Below, piece by piece: positions 36,190-46,551 of a DNA stretch of 64,000 nt (position 1 is its first letter; each line of letters starts with the position of its first letter). Below the pieces are notes generated by a model. It had not been told where the DNA came from. It worked only from the letters and a program-made list of their open reading frames with translations, and did not search any database. Made by a program: the position numbers and the translations under genes. Source of the stretch: UBA1563 sp041671545 (GTDB lineage Bacteria > Bacteroidota > Ignavibacteria > Ignavibacteriales > Ignavibacteriaceae); the NCBI GenBank assembly GCA_041671545.1, contig JBAZBI010000007.1:62001-126000 (forward strand). The letters run 5' to 3'.

Positions 36190-36593
36190 CAGGTGGAAGT
36201 ATTAATTCTTCATGAATTTGCTAATCATTTTCTAACTCATCTTACGTGGTGGGTATTGAAAAATCATCATAATCATAATCTTATTCATAATCATAATCGC
36301 TTTAAGACGGCTTATGCGGATTCAGCCCAAAGCTGACAGGGAAGAAAAAGATTAAGATTACTATTAAGACATCAATTATGTCTTTTGTGAAAAGTGAATT
36401 ATTAGGATCGAGAATTTCATGGATTGATCTGTGTTAGAGATGTAGTTCCTTTTTCATCCTTTTGATCTATTGTTATCGCTATCAGCTATCTACAAATTAA
36501 ACAGCAAATAAATGCAATTATTAATGATAGTGATCTTAACACAACTACGATCAATATTTCAGTGTTTTATAAAATAACTTAATTGGAGAAAAT
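36190..36593. other. Intergenic region after the Mla operon
   Basis: No gene is seen. It contains an AT-rich stretch of repeated ATCATA/ATAATC units at 36262-36299, and copy 6 of the regulatory motif at 36439-36473. No convincing terminator hairpin was found. Confidence 0.6.
36439..36473 (+). promoter_or_regulatory. 35-bp upstream motif, copy 6
   Basis: Left half and centre are intact (GATGTAGTTCC, TTTTTCATCC); the right half reads TTTTGATCTATTGT, like copies 2 and 3. It ends 120 bp before the small lipoprotein gene. Confidence 0.65.
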
Positions 36594-36920
36594 ATGAGAA
36601 AGATACTTTACGGTATTCTTGGTTTACTATTCTTTATACTTATCAACGGGTGTTCCCGAAATGTTGAACCTCAAATCCGGATTGAAAACAAACAGTCAAG
36701 CAAAGTCAGTGTAAAAATACAGACCTCAGGCAGTGATAAATTCATTATGAACGACGTTGAAACTGGAAACACAACTGAATATCAAGCTGTGACCGAAGGA
36801 AATATTACAGCTACGGCAGTTATCCAGAATGAGTCAATATCTTTTCTCGCTGCAAAGAGTACTAATTATACAATTGTCGTTAGTGCGGATCAACCCCTTT
36901 CAATGCATGTCGATAAATAA
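36594..36920 (+). CDS. Small lipoprotein
   Basis: A 108-residue protein with signal and lipobox LING-C (Cys20). The mature part of about 85 residues is beta-rich, small and Thr/Ser-rich (VSVKIQTSGSDKF), suggesting one Ig-like or beta-sandwich domain. The start has GGAGAAAAT upstream. A terminator-like hairpin follows. I do not recognise the family. Confidence 0.8.
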   Translation: MRKILYGILGLLFFILINGCSRNVEPQIRIENKQSSKVSVKIQTSGSDKFIMNDVETGNTTEYQAVTEGNITATAVIQNESISFLAAKSTNYTIVVSADQPLSMHVDK

Positions 36921-36937
36921 TGATGTGTTAGTACAGA

Positions 36938-36986
36938 GAATAAGCTGGCGTCATATCGGCGTTTGGGAGACGCCAATTATTCTTTC
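36938..36986 (+). terminator. Rho-independent terminator-like hairpin
   Basis: TGGCGTC at 36946-36952 pairs with GACGCCA at 36969-36975, extended by GAATAA (36938) with TTATTC (36977-36982). TTTCCC follows, so the U-tract is short. Confidence 0.6.
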
Positions 36987-37081
36987 CCACAAAAAATCTT
37001 AAATGAAACGGAGGATAAAATTCAGATCATAATTTTTTGCCGATAAAGATGCTTCATCAAATAATCTCTTCTCATCCATAA

Positions 37082-37116
37082 GTAGTAGTTCCCTTTTCAT
37101 CCCTTCGCCCGATTTG
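37082..37116 (+). promoter_or_regulatory. 35-bp upstream motif, copy 7
   Basis: Reads GTAGTAGTTCC, CTTTTCATCC, CTTCGCCCGATTTG. CTTAATAT follows at 23-30 bp. It ends 139 bp before the DUF3494 gene start. Confidence 0.7.
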
Positions 37117-37255
37117 CTCAACCAGGACATCTGTGTAGCTTAATATCACATAAATAACAAAAACGAATTTTATAACTGAACATATTTCATATGTACAAAA
37201 CGAACAACGCAATCGTTCGAGCACTTATTCTTTTACTAACTATACGGAGATTCTT

Positions 37256-38662
37256 ATGAAAAACCTTACAAAAAATCCTTCACCTACTTTAATCAGTTGG
37301 AGACGCTTCCTCAGTGTGATGCTGACAGTCGTTTTTATGGTGACAACCTCAACATTAGCTCAACCATCAATAAGCGCTACAAACCCGGTTAATCTTGCAA
37401 CAGGTGTTGCCCTTAACCAAAAGATTTCTGCAACTTTTAATGTGCCAATGGATGCTTCAACTATTACTGTAGCCACATTTACCTTGAAAATAGGAATAGC
37501 AGCAGTTTCTGGCTTTGTATCTTACTCAGGTACGACCGCAATTTTTACCCCTGCAAGTAACCTCACAGCAAATGCTGTGTACACCGCAACTATTACAACC
37601 GGAAGCAAGGACATGTCTGGCAATGCTTTGGCGAATAACCATGTATGGAGTTTTACAACAGGCTCATCGGTCGTCGTTACTTCGCCTCCGATGGTAGATC
37701 TTGGAACGGCTGGGGATTTCGTTTTATTAGCAAAAACCGGTATCTCAACCACGGGAACCACTCAAGTAAATGGAAATCTTGGAATTAGTCCTGCCGCAGC
37801 AAGTTTCATTACAGGATTCGGGTTGATAGCTGACGCCACAAATACCTTTTCTTCATCATCTTTAGTTACAGGAAAGATATACGCTGCCGACTACACAGAC
37901 CCAACACCGGCTAAATTAATTACTGCAATTGGTGATATGGAAACTGCTTACACTAACGCAGCCGGACGAGTATCGCCTGATTTTACTGAATTATATACCG
38001 GAGACCTTACCGGGAAAACCCTAACACGCGGGCTTTATAAATGGAGTACCGGAGTTATAGTATCTGCCGGAGGTGTCACAATCTCAGGAACCGCATCAGA
38101 TGTTTGGATTTTTCAAATCGCTCAAAATCTGAATGTCGCCAATGCTGCTATTGTAACGTTAAGCGGTGGCGCACTCGCTTCTAATGTTTTCTGGCAAGTC
38201 GCCGGACAAGTTACAATTGGAACTACAGCCGCAATGCAGGGAATCATCTTGTGTAAAACACAGATTGCTATGAGTACAGGCGCTTCATTGAATAATGGTA
38301 GAGCTCTTGCACAGACCGCAATAACCTTAGATGCAAATGCAATTACCGCTCCGATTGTTACCTCTGTCGAGAAAGATTTTGCGCCTCAAACATTTGCACT
38401 TTTTCAGAATTATCCAAATCCGTTCAATCCGTCCACAAGTATCCAATATACTTTAGAGAAAGCTGCTCAAGTTTCCCTCAAGGTCTTTAATGTGCTTGGT
38501 AATGAAGTTGCAACGCTGGTAAACATCCGCCAAGAAGTCGGCAGTTACACAGTGCCGTTCAATACAAATCAGGTTTCAGTAGGGCTCTCAAGCGGTGTGT
38601 ACTTTTATCGTTTGGAAGCAGGATCCTTTGTTGCAACAAAGAAGTTAATTCTGATGAAATAG
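37256..38662 (+). CDS. T9SS-secreted Ig-like/DUF3494 protein
   Basis: A 468-residue secreted protein. Signal peptide to about residue 37 (TSTLAQ). One SbsA-like Ig domain follows (TNPVNLATGVALNQKISATF to VWSFTTG). A DUF3494 (ice-binding-like beta-helix) domain lies at about 145-365 (LGTAGDFVLLAKTGIS, GNLGISPAAA, DVWIFQIAQN, NVFWQVAGQVTIG). The last 85 residues are a T9SS type A sorting domain with FQNYPNPFNPSTSIQY and SSGVYFYRLEAG. DUF3494 in some organisms binds ice, but many members are adhesins, so the ligand is uncertain. Two paralogues follow. Confidence 0.93.
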   Translation: MKNLTKNPSPTLISWRRFLSVMLTVVFMVTTSTLAQPSISATNPVNLATGVALNQKISATFNVPMDASTITVATFTLKIGIAAVSGFVSYSGTTAIFTPASNLTANAVYTATITTGSKDMSGNALANNHVWSFTTGSSVVVTSPPMVDLGTAGDFVLLAKTGISTTGTTQVNGNLGISPAAASFITGFGLIADATNTFSSSSLVTGKIYAADYTDPTPAKLITAIGDMETAYTNAAGRVSPDFTELYTGDLTGKTLTRGLYKWSTGVIVSAGGVTISGTASDVWIFQIAQNLNVANAAIVTLSGGALASNVFWQVAGQVTIGTTAAMQGIILCKTQIAMSTGASLNNGRALAQTAITLDANAITAPIVTSVEKDFAPQTFALFQNYPNPFNPSTSIQYTLEKAAQVSLKVFNVLGNEVATLVNIRQEVGSYTVPFNTNQVSVGLSSGVYFYRLEAGSFVATKKLILMK

Positions 38663-38756
38663 TTTTTGCAGATAAATGGAATTTACTTTTTTACATAAAA
38701 ATTTTTGAGCGGCAAAACATGTCGCAGTTCGATTTAATTAAAATATGGAGATTTAC

Positions 38757-40757
38757 ATGAAGACCAATACAAAAAATTTACCAGGAAGACGAAGCAGATG
38801 GGCGCGCTTCTTCGGAACAACTTTGATGACGCTTATGTTGTGTGCCGTTACTTTTTCTCAACAAGCGCCGGTGTTACAATCGCCAGCTAACTTAGCAACA
38901 AATCAGCCAACTACTGTGGAATTGAAATGGTTGGCTGCATCCGGAGACAGTGTGTATCATTTGCAAATTGATACAAGTATCGATTTTAGCGCTCCGATGT
39001 ATTATGACTCAATGCTCACAGGCGTAGTGCATAAAATCACGGGTATGAAAAATGCGACAAAATATTATTGGCGCGTAAGTGTGCAAGATAGTGTCAAGAA
39101 TGGTGGTTCTCTGAGCGCTTACTCAACAATATGGAGTTTTACAACATGGAACTTTACACCAACAACTCCGCTTTTACCGGTTACACTTGGAATGACAAAC
39201 GGATTTGCAATTCTTTCATACGCCGGAATTACCAATACTGGTCCTACTGTCATTAACGGAAATGTTGGTGTTAGTCCTCTTGCCGGTTCGTATATGAGCG
39301 GATTTGGAAAACCCAATGTGGTTGGTAACATCTACGGTGTAGATGCTACAGGTCCAGCAGGTTCAATTCCTTTCCCTTCGATGTTAACGGTAGCAATGGG
39401 TGATCTTACAATCGCTTTTAATGATGCAGCAGGACGAACGGTCGATCCTATCGGAGTAGCAGGAAATCTGGGAGGACGAACGCTTTATTCGGGTTTGTAT
39501 AAATCTAATGGATCATTGGAAATTACGGCTGGTGATTTGACTCTTGATGCTCAAGGCGATATTAATGCTGTTTGGATATTTCAAATAGCATCCGGATTCA
39601 ATATGACTTCCGGTCGTCAAATTTTTCTGAGTGGCGGCGCGAAAGCTTCCAATATTTTTTGGCAGTGCGGCAGTGCGGCAACATTTGGAACAACATGTGT
39701 AATGAAGGGAACCATATTGGCTCACACAGCTATTACGTTTGCAACAGGTGCATCGTTAGAAGGAAGAGCATTATCACGAACTGCCTCGGTAACGATGCAA
39801 TCCAATGTTATCGGCGGAACTAAAAATTCTCCGCTGCATGCGTTAGTATTTTTAGGATCGGCAGCTAATTTTAAAATCCTTGCAGGTTCCAAAATCAGCA
39901 GTACCGGTCTCACGGCAATCACCGGAGATATCGGAGTAAGTCCAAGCACAGTAATTAGCGGGTTCCCACCGGCAACATTAACAGGTGTAAAACATCCGGG
40001 CAATGCAACATCAGCAGCAGCACAACTCGATTTGAAAGCTGCATTCGATAGTACTTCTGCATTATTAGTGGATGTTACTATTAATAAAGAACTTGGTGGA
40101 CAAACTTACATGCGTGGAGTTTATAAATCCGGTTCCGGTACATTTGGTATCGCAGATACACTTACACTTGATGGCGGCGGTGACGCAAGCGCTGTTTGGA
40201 TATTCAAAATGTCCGATGCACTTATTACATCATCAGGCAGTTATGTGAAACTTATTAACGGAGCTAAATGGCAAAATGTATTCTGGCAGGTCGGCACTTC
40301 TGCAACGCTTGGAACTAACTCTACGTTCAGCGGTAACATTTTGGCGTTATCTTCAATTATGGCAGAAGAAGGGGCAACAATTAACGGCAGATTATTAGCT
40401 ATAACGGACTCTGTTTCATTACACAATAATACAATCGGTGGAGTGCCATTAGGTACTGGTGTGGAGATTGAATATGCCCCGCAAGGATTTACACTCTCAC
40501 AGAATTATCCAAATCCATTCAATCCATCTACAAAGATTCAGTACATCATTGCGAATGCCGGTTTGGTATCCCTCAAAGTATATGATGTACTTGGTAACGA
40601 AGTTATTACAGTTGTAAACGGCAATCAGGAAGCCGGTAATTATACGGTCTCGTTTAATACAAACGAAGTTAAGCGGAATCTTTCAAGCGGTGTGTACTTC
40701 TACCGTTTGGAATCAGGATCATTCGTCTCCACAAAAAAGTTCGTGCTCTTGAAATAA
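38757..40757 (+). CDS. T9SS-secreted protein with two DUF3494 domains
   Basis: Starting at ATG 38757, preceded by GGAG at 38747-38750; an in-frame ATG at 38745 overlaps this site and is unlikely. The protein of 666 residues has a signal peptide (ends about VTFSQQ), a fibronectin type III-like domain (VLQSPANLATNQPTTVELKW to YSTIWSFTTW), DUF3494 copy 1 (VTLGMTNGFAILSYAGI, about 130-365), DUF3494 copy 2 (VFLGSAANFKILAGSKI, about 365-565) and a T9SS sorting domain (SQNYPNPFNPSTKIQY). The gene probably shares transcription with the preceding paralogue. Confidence 0.9.
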   Translation: MKTNTKNLPGRRSRWARFFGTTLMTLMLCAVTFSQQAPVLQSPANLATNQPTTVELKWLAASGDSVYHLQIDTSIDFSAPMYYDSMLTGVVHKITGMKNATKYYWRVSVQDSVKNGGSLSAYSTIWSFTTWNFTPTTPLLPVTLGMTNGFAILSYAGITNTGPTVINGNVGVSPLAGSYMSGFGKPNVVGNIYGVDATGPAGSIPFPSMLTVAMGDLTIAFNDAAGRTVDPIGVAGNLGGRTLYSGLYKSNGSLEITAGDLTLDAQGDINAVWIFQIASGFNMTSGRQIFLSGGAKASNIFWQCGSAATFGTTCVMKGTILAHTAITFATGASLEGRALSRTASVTMQSNVIGGTKNSPLHALVFLGSAANFKILAGSKISSTGLTAITGDIGVSPSTVISGFPPATLTGVKHPGNATSAAAQLDLKAAFDSTSALLVDVTINKELGGQTYMRGVYKSGSGTFGIADTLTLDGGGDASAVWIFKMSDALITSSGSYVKLINGAKWQNVFWQVGTSATLGTNSTFSGNILALSSIMAEEGATINGRLLAITDSVSLHNNTIGGVPLGTGVEIEYAPQGFTLSQNYPNPFNPSTKIQYIIANAGLVSLKVYDVLGNEVITVVNGNQEAGNYTVSFNTNEVKRNLSSGVYFYRLESGSFVSTKKFVLLK

Positions 40758-40775
40758 TTCTTATTTATAAAGCAT

Positions 40776-40810
40776 GCGTTACAACGCGTATATTTTACGC
40801 TTTGTAACGC
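40776..40810 (+). terminator. Hairpin after the two-domain DUF3494 gene
   Basis: GCGTTACAA at 40776-40784 pairs with TTGTAACGC at 40802-40810, and inner GCGTA/TACGC can also pair. It is not followed by a U-tract, so the terminator role is uncertain. Confidence 0.5.
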
Positions 40811-41099
40811 GCTTTAGATTGAGCGATAGAATTTTTCTCACAACTAAACAAACCGTATCTCATTTTCATTAGCTCAATAAAAGATTAAATAAAAAAATAA
40901 CAGTTTATGTCGATTTGCATTTTACTTTTACTTTTAGCGATGAACATTAACATGAATGAGTCAGTATCATTCTCAACTCTAAAAATCACTCCCCACTCAA
41001 TTGCTACTATTAAAAAAATGATCCGGGCAATTAAATGTTTACCTACAACAAATGGCTTTAGGGAATATTGGAATTGACTCAAAGTTGTCTCATCCAAAA

Positions 41100-41134
41100 G
41101 GTGTAGTTCTTTTTTCATCCTTTAGCCTGATTTA
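41100..41134 (+). promoter_or_regulatory. 35-bp upstream motif, copy 8
   Basis: Reads GGTGTAGTTCT, TTTTTCATCC, TTTAGCCTGATTTA. CTTTACTT follows at 23-30 bp. It ends 74 bp before the large lipoprotein start. Confidence 0.7.
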
Positions 41135-41208
41135 CAAACGTACCGTAACAAGGTAACTTTACTTTAGATAAATAACGAAAACTAATTAAACATAGGAGCT
41201 CATTTATT

Positions 41209-44200
41209 ATGAACAAATTTAAAACTAATTACAAGATGTGGCTAATCCCACTACTGCTGGTCATGATCATGACAGGCTGCGACGAAAGGATCGGACTCAA
41301 TTCTCCTCCGCTTCTTACAACACCAACGGTGAGTTCAACTAACCCTGCTAATAATGCAGCGGTTGTGCCATTCAATCAGAAGATCACGGCAACATTTAGT
41401 GAAGTGATGGATTCTGCAACAATTACCACCGCAACTTTTACCCTGATGCAAGGATCATCATTTGTATCGGGGACTGTCTCATATGTAGGTACAACAGCTA
41501 CATTTGCGCCTACAAGTTATCTCACCCCCAACACTCTTTATATCGGTACAATAACAACTATGGCTAAGAGTATTGCGGGTAGCCCAATGGCTTCCAACTA
41601 TGTTTGGAGCTTTACAACAGGCTTAACGGCGGCGATAGTGCCACCTACCGTAAGTTCAACTGATCCTCTGAATGCAGCTTCGGGAATACCGATCAATCAG
41701 AAGATCGCGGCAACTTTTAGTGTGGCTATGGATGCTTCAACTATTACAACATCTACTTATACTTTATTGCAAGGGACAACCCCGGTTCCCGGTTTCGTTT
41801 CCTATTCCGGCATAACTGCAATTTTTGCTCCTACAAGTAATCTAACACCAAACACTGCATATTCAGTGACGATTACCACCAACGCAAAAGACCTTGCAGG
41901 TAATGCTCTCGTTAGCAATTATGTATGGAGTTTTACAACAGGCGCGGGAGTAGTTATCACTCCGCCTATTATAAATTCTACAGACCCTGTTAATAACGAA
42001 ACGGGTGTGGCTCTTAATCAAAAAATTGCCGCAACTTTTAGTAAAACGATGGATGCTACTACTATTACAGCGGCGACATTTACATTAAAACAAGGTTCAA
42101 CTCCTGTTCCGGGATTTGTCTCCTACTCAGGCACAACCGCAATAGTTGCACCGACAAGCAACCTGACACCAAATACTGTTTATACCGTTACGATTACCAC
42201 CGGCACAAAGGATTTGGCAGGAAACGCTCTTGCAAACAATTATGTATGGACATTTACAACCGGTGCTGCCGCTGTTGTTACTCCACCAACGGTTAGCTCT
42301 ACAGACCCGGCAAATGCCGAAACCGGAGTAACTTTCAACCAGAAAGTAACCGCGACTTTTAGTAAGTCGATGGATGCCTCAACCATTACAACTGCAACTT
42401 TTACTTTGATGCAAGGCGTAACCTTTGTATCGGGAACTGTTGTTTATGTTGGGACAACTGCAACTTACAGCCCATCAAGTAATCTTGCACCAAATACGAC
42501 ATATACAGCTACCATCACCACTGAAGCGAAAGATCTTACCGGTAATGCTCTCGTAGCCAATTACGTTTGGAATTTTACAACGGGTGCTGCAGTAGTTGTT
42601 ACTCCACCTATCGTAAGTTTCACCGATCCGGCAAATCTTGCAATAGGTGTTGCATTGAATCAAAAAGTTGCTGCAACATTCAGTAAAACGATGGATGCTT
42701 CAACAATTAATTCTGCAACCTTTACCTTGATGCAAGGAACAACGTCAGTATCCGGATTCGTTTCTTATTCAGGCAAAACAACCATCTTTGCACCGGCAAA
42801 CAATCTTTTACCAAATACACTTTACACCGCAACCATCACAACAGGTTCTAAAGACTTAGCAGGTATTGCGTTGGTAAATAACTATGTTTGGACATTCACT
42901 ACCGGCGCCGCAATAGTTGTAACTCCACCTACCGTGAATTCTACAGATCCGGTTGATCTTGCAACGGCTGTAGCTCTCAATCAGAAAGTAGCTGCTACGT
43001 TCAGTAAGACGATGGATGCTTCAACTATTACAACAGCAACGTTTACCTTAAAGCAAGGAACAACTTCAGTTTCCGGTTTCGTTTCCTACACAGGTACTAC
43101 CGCTACTTTTGCACCGGCGAGCAATCTGTCGGCATCTACTTTATATACCGCGACTATTACAACCGGCTCAAAAGATTTATCCGGTAATGCCCTTGCAGCC
43201 AATTATGTTTGGACATTCACAACAGGCGCAGCAGTGGTAATTGTACCACCGACTGTAAGCCTTACGGATCCACTGAATCTTGAGACGGGCGTTGCTTTGA
43301 ATCAGAAAATCTCCGCAACATTCAGTAAGACGATGGATGCTTCAACTATTCAAACATCAACATACATCTTAACGCAAGGCACAACATCGATTTCAGGCTT
43401 TGTTTCCTATTCAGGGACAACAGCTCTCTTTACACCGGCAAGTAACCTTTTGCCAAACACATTGTACACAGTTACTATTACTACCGGCGCTAAGGATTTG
43501 TCAGGCAATGCTCTTGCAGCCAATTATGTTTGGACGTTTACTACAGGTGCGGCAGTTATTGTTACTCCACCGACAGTAGTTTCTACCGATCCGAATAATC
43601 TTGCAATAGCAGTACCACTTAATCAGAAAGTAGCTGCAACATTTAGTAAGACGATGGATGCCTCAACGCTTACTACTGCAACGTTTACATTAAAGCAAGG
43701 GACAACATCCATTTCCGGTTTCGTCTCTTACTCAGGAATAATTGCTACATTTGCACCGGCGAGCAACCTGTTGGCATCTACCGTATATACTGCTACAATT
43801 ACAACAGGCGCTAAAGACTTAGCAGGCAACGCGCTGGCAAATAATTATGTATGGACTTTTACTACTGGCGCGGCTGTGGTCATTATTCCACCGACAGTAA
43901 TTCTCGCTGATCCAATTAATCTTGCAATTGGTGTGGCATTAGATAAACAAATCTCTGCAACATTCAGCAAGACCATGGATGCTTCGACTATCACTACAGC
44001 AACTTTTACGTTGATGCAAGGTGCAAACTTTGTATCCGGAACGGTGAGTTATGCTGGATTGAAGGCAACCTACAAACCATCAATTAATCTTATATCGAAT
44101 ACAGTTTATACAGCCACCATTACCACCGGAGCTAAAGACTTGGCAGGTAATTCTTTGGTAACCAATTATGTATGGAGCTTTACTACAAGCAACTCATTCA

Positions 44201-45270
44201 CGGTGATGTTATCATCGAATCCGATATTAGGCGGCACTACAAGTGGAGCCGGGACATTTAATTCAGGCTCATTAGTAACTGTTACCGCATTAGCAAATGC
44301 CGGTTATGCATTTACTAACTGGACCGAAAATGGAATCCAAGTATCAACAAACGCGAACTATCAGTTTACAATCAGTGGAAACAAAACATTTGTTGCGAAC
44401 TTTGAAGTTGTAAAATATGTAGTAGCACTATCTTCACTTCCAGCCGCCGGAGGTAATGCTAATGGAGCCGGTACGTTTAACTCTGGTTCTTCAGTTACCG
44501 TTACGGCATCAGGTAATACGGGATATAAATTTGTCAACTGGACAGAAAACGGAATTCAAGTATCAACAAATGCAAATTATCAGTTTACTATAATTGGCGA
44601 CAGAACATTAGTTGCTAATTTCATAGTAGGTCCTGGCGGTTTACCGATCGATCTAAGATCCGCTGGTAACTTTGCTATTCTCGCCGGTTCAGGAGTTTCT
44701 AACACTGGTTTCTCAACTATTTATGGTGATGTTGGAGCTTTTCCTACAGCCACTATTAATGGATTCCCTCCGGGAGTTGTAGTTGGAACGCTTTATACAG
44801 CAGCTGATCCTATAGTTGGTACAGCGAAAGGTGATTTGACTACTGCTTATAATGAAGCTCAAGGAAGATCATTAAACGCAATCTCATTGCCGGGACAACT
44901 TGGCGGATTGACGCTTGCTCCAGGACTCTATGTCAACTCGATATCGAGTGGTATATCAGGAACTGGTGCTAATGCGATTCTAACTCTTGACGCTGGCGGC
45001 GATCCGAATGCTGTCTGGGTATTCAAGATGGGTTCCACTCTCATAACGGATCCAGGCACCAGTATTGTTCTTGCCGGTGGTGCAAAATGGGAAAACATCT
45101 TCTGGTCGGTTGGTACTTCAGCAACGCTTGGTACAACCTCTATCTTTTACGGAAATATTCTGGCTGATCAAGCGATCACGCTTACAACCGGTGCAACTTT
45201 GCGCGGTAGAGCGTTGACAAGAATTGCAGCAGTAACATTGGATGCTAACATTGTTGATAAGCGCCCATAG
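41209..45270 (+). CDS. Giant lipoprotein: nine Ig-like repeats, two beta-repeats and DUF3494
   Basis: A 1353-residue surface lipoprotein with GGAGCTC upstream of the start. Signal to lipobox MTG-C (Cys24). Nine SbsA-like Ig repeats of about 107 residues follow, each with a PPTVSSTDP-like start, NQK(I/V)AATFSKTMDAST, FVSYSGTTA and DLAGNAL-NYVWTFTTG. Then two InlB-type beta-repeats (GGTTSGAGTFNSGSLVTVTA, NWTENGIQVSTNANYQF), and a C-terminal DUF3494 domain (LRSAGNFAILAGSGVS to end). Unlike its paralogues it lacks a T9SS sorting domain and instead appears lipid anchored. The repeats form a long stalk presenting the DUF3494 head. An adhesin role is inferred. Confidence 0.94.
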   Translation: MNKFKTNYKMWLIPLLLVMIMTGCDERIGLNSPPLLTTPTVSSTNPANNAAVVPFNQKITATFSEVMDSATITTATFTLMQGSSFVSGTVSYVGTTATFAPTSYLTPNTLYIGTITTMAKSIAGSPMASNYVWSFTTGLTAAIVPPTVSSTDPLNAASGIPINQKIAATFSVAMDASTITTSTYTLLQGTTPVPGFVSYSGITAIFAPTSNLTPNTAYSVTITTNAKDLAGNALVSNYVWSFTTGAGVVITPPIINSTDPVNNETGVALNQKIAATFSKTMDATTITAATFTLKQGSTPVPGFVSYSGTTAIVAPTSNLTPNTVYTVTITTGTKDLAGNALANNYVWTFTTGAAAVVTPPTVSSTDPANAETGVTFNQKVTATFSKSMDASTITTATFTLMQGVTFVSGTVVYVGTTATYSPSSNLAPNTTYTATITTEAKDLTGNALVANYVWNFTTGAAVVVTPPIVSFTDPANLAIGVALNQKVAATFSKTMDASTINSATFTLMQGTTSVSGFVSYSGKTTIFAPANNLLPNTLYTATITTGSKDLAGIALVNNYVWTFTTGAAIVVTPPTVNSTDPVDLATAVALNQKVAATFSKTMDASTITTATFTLKQGTTSVSGFVSYTGTTATFAPASNLSASTLYTATITTGSKDLSGNALAANYVWTFTTGAAVVIVPPTVSLTDPLNLETGVALNQKISATFSKTMDASTIQTSTYILTQGTTSISGFVSYSGTTALFTPASNLLPNTLYTVTITTGAKDLSGNALAANYVWTFTTGAAVIVTPPTVVSTDPNNLAIAVPLNQKVAATFSKTMDASTLTTATFTLKQGTTSISGFVSYSGIIATFAPASNLLASTVYTATITTGAKDLAGNALANNYVWTFTTGAAVVIIPPTVILADPINLAIGVALDKQISATFSKTMDASTITTATFTLMQGANFVSGTVSYAGLKATYKPSINLISNTVYTATITTGAKDLAGNSLVTNYVWSFTTSNSFTVMLSSNPILGGTTSGAGTFNSGSLVTVTALANAGYAFTNWTENGIQVSTNANYQFTISGNKTFVANFEVVKYVVALSSLPAAGGNANGAGTFNSGSSVTVTASGNTGYKFVNWTENGIQVSTNANYQFTIIGDRTLVANFIVGPGGLPIDLRSAGNFAILAGSGVSNTGFSTIYGDVGAFPTATINGFPPGVVVGTLYTAADPIVGTAKGDLTTAYNEAQGRSLNAISLPGQLGGLTLAPGLYVNSISSGISGTGANAILTLDAGGDPNAVWVFKMGSTLITDPGTSIVLAGGAKWENIFWSVGTSATLGTTSIFYGNILADQAITLTTGATLRGRALTRIAAVTLDANIVDKRP
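41322..44190 (+). repeat. Nine in-gene tandem Ig-like repeats (about 321 bp each)
   Basis: The repeats start near 41322 and end near 44190. Units 3-8 are the most alike (SKTMDAST core), suggesting recent expansion of the middle. Such arrays commonly vary in copy number between strains. Confidence 0.85.
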
Positions 45271-45275
45271 GTTTA

Positions 45276-45313
45276 AGGGTGAGGAGATTTGAACCTCCTC
45301 ACCTTTCTTTTCC
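45276..45313 (+). terminator. Rho-independent terminator
   Basis: GGTGAGGAG at 45278-45286 pairs perfectly with CTCCTCACC at 45295-45303 with an 8-base loop, followed by TTTCTTTT. It terminates the large lipoprotein gene. Confidence 0.88.
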
Positions 45314-45417
45314 CGATGAGCTTACTGAAGAGTTTGAACGTTTTGGAAGAGAGTCTTGAAATAAATTTACTAAAATTGAGTTAAACAGAAATTCAAAAAA
45401 ATAAAAGGAAACATGAA

Positions 45418-46527
45418 ATGAAAATTTTTTTAATCACGCTTGCATTGATGTTACTTGTTAACATTGGTGTTTCACAAGCACAAACAGTAACCGATAGCTG
45501 GGCTTTCGGCTTCGGATTAAGTTATCCCAGATTTTATTCGGCAAACGTAACCACTTTAAATACTAATTACGGAGCCTATCTTTCAATTCAACGAAATTTT
45601 TCAGAGCATGTTGGATTAAGATTAAAAGGCGGTTATGGTCATCTTTCAGGAAAATGGAATGATGCTTCTCTTAACGAAATTAAAGAAACAACAAACCTAA
45701 TAACCGGCGATCTTGATATGCTCTACTATCTTGTACCTTGCGCCCCTGTATCACCTTACCTGTTTGCCGGAATCGGTGGAAACTATAAGAGTATTACCAA
45801 TGGACAAACTACCTATCCGGACAATAACAAATTCGGATCTCAATTAAATCTTGGTATTGGCGCTGATTTTAAGTTCGATCCAAGTTGGAGTTTTGTTGCT
45901 GAGTTTGGCTATCATCAAACAAACAATTCTGAGCTCGACGGAACTATAATCTCTGATGTCTCGAAAGAAATCAACGGACACGATTCTTATATCGTTCTGA
46001 GTGCAGGTCTCAATTATTTCTTCAGTAAAGGGAATCCATCACCACAATGTGAACCTTGCCAGGGAATAACAATGGACATGAAAGACATGACCGACTATGG
46101 CAAAATTGAAGATATGATCAAGAAGCACATACCTAAAGAAGTTACTAAAGAAGTTGTTGTTGATAGATATATCGCAGCAATTTCAGAAGATAGATTAGTG
46201 CTGGTTGGTGTGAATTTCGCGTTTGATAAATCTGATCTTTTACCTGAATCATACCCGGTACTTGACAAAGCCGTAATTTTATTGAATGAACGATACAAAG
46301 CAAATGTTGAAATTCAAGGATACACCGATTATATCGGCACTGATGAATACAACCAGGAACTTTCAGTTGAAAGAGCTGTGACCGTTAAAAATTATCTTGT
46401 TTCAAAAGGTATTGCTGAAACCAGACTCACAACTGTCGGTTTTGGAAAAGGAAATCCGGTTGCGAACAATGATACCGAAGAAGGTAGAACAATGAACAGA
46501 AGAATCGTTTTCAAAATTGTTAGGTAA
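45418..46527 (+). CDS. Outer-membrane beta-barrel/OmpA protein
   Basis: A 369-residue protein: signal peptide (MKIFLITLALMLLVNIGVSQ), an outer-membrane barrel of about 190 residues with alternating aromatic strands, a short linker with two Cys (CEPCQG), and an OmpA C-terminal domain with VGVNFAFDKSDLLPES, GYTDYIGTDEYN, LSVERAVTVKNYL and MNRRIVFKI. The peptidoglycan-binding Asp and Arg are present. It is one of five OmpA-domain proteins in the window. A perfect terminator follows. Confidence 0.93.
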   Translation: MKIFLITLALMLLVNIGVSQAQTVTDSWAFGFGLSYPRFYSANVTTLNTNYGAYLSIQRNFSEHVGLRLKGGYGHLSGKWNDASLNEIKETTNLITGDLDMLYYLVPCAPVSPYLFAGIGGNYKSITNGQTTYPDNNKFGSQLNLGIGADFKFDPSWSFVAEFGYHQTNNSELDGTIISDVSKEINGHDSYIVLSAGLNYFFSKGNPSPQCEPCQGITMDMKDMTDYGKIEDMIKKHIPKEVTKEVVVDRYIAAISEDRLVLVGVNFAFDKSDLLPESYPVLDKAVILLNERYKANVEIQGYTDYIGTDEYNQELSVERAVTVKNYLVSKGIAETRLTTVGFGKGNPVANNDTEEGRTMNRRIVFKIVR

Positions 46528-46551
46528 TTAAAGTTTATTAAGAAATCTATA

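Larger units (their letters stand above)
40758..41208. other. Intergenic region before the large DUF3494 lipoprotein gene
   Basis: About 450 bp without a credible gene. It holds a hairpin at 40776-40810, an AT-rich stretch, and copy 8 of the regulatory motif at 41100-41134. A short minus-strand ORF here overlaps the motif and has no recognisable features. Confidence 0.6.

Noticed and set aside
38745..38756. Earlier ATG for the two-domain DUF3494 gene
   Set aside because: The GGAG at 38747-38750 is the ribosome-binding site of ATG 38757.
40885..41118. Minus-strand ORF of 77 residues
   Set aside because: It overlaps a regulatory motif copy and the AT-rich leader and has no recognisable features.
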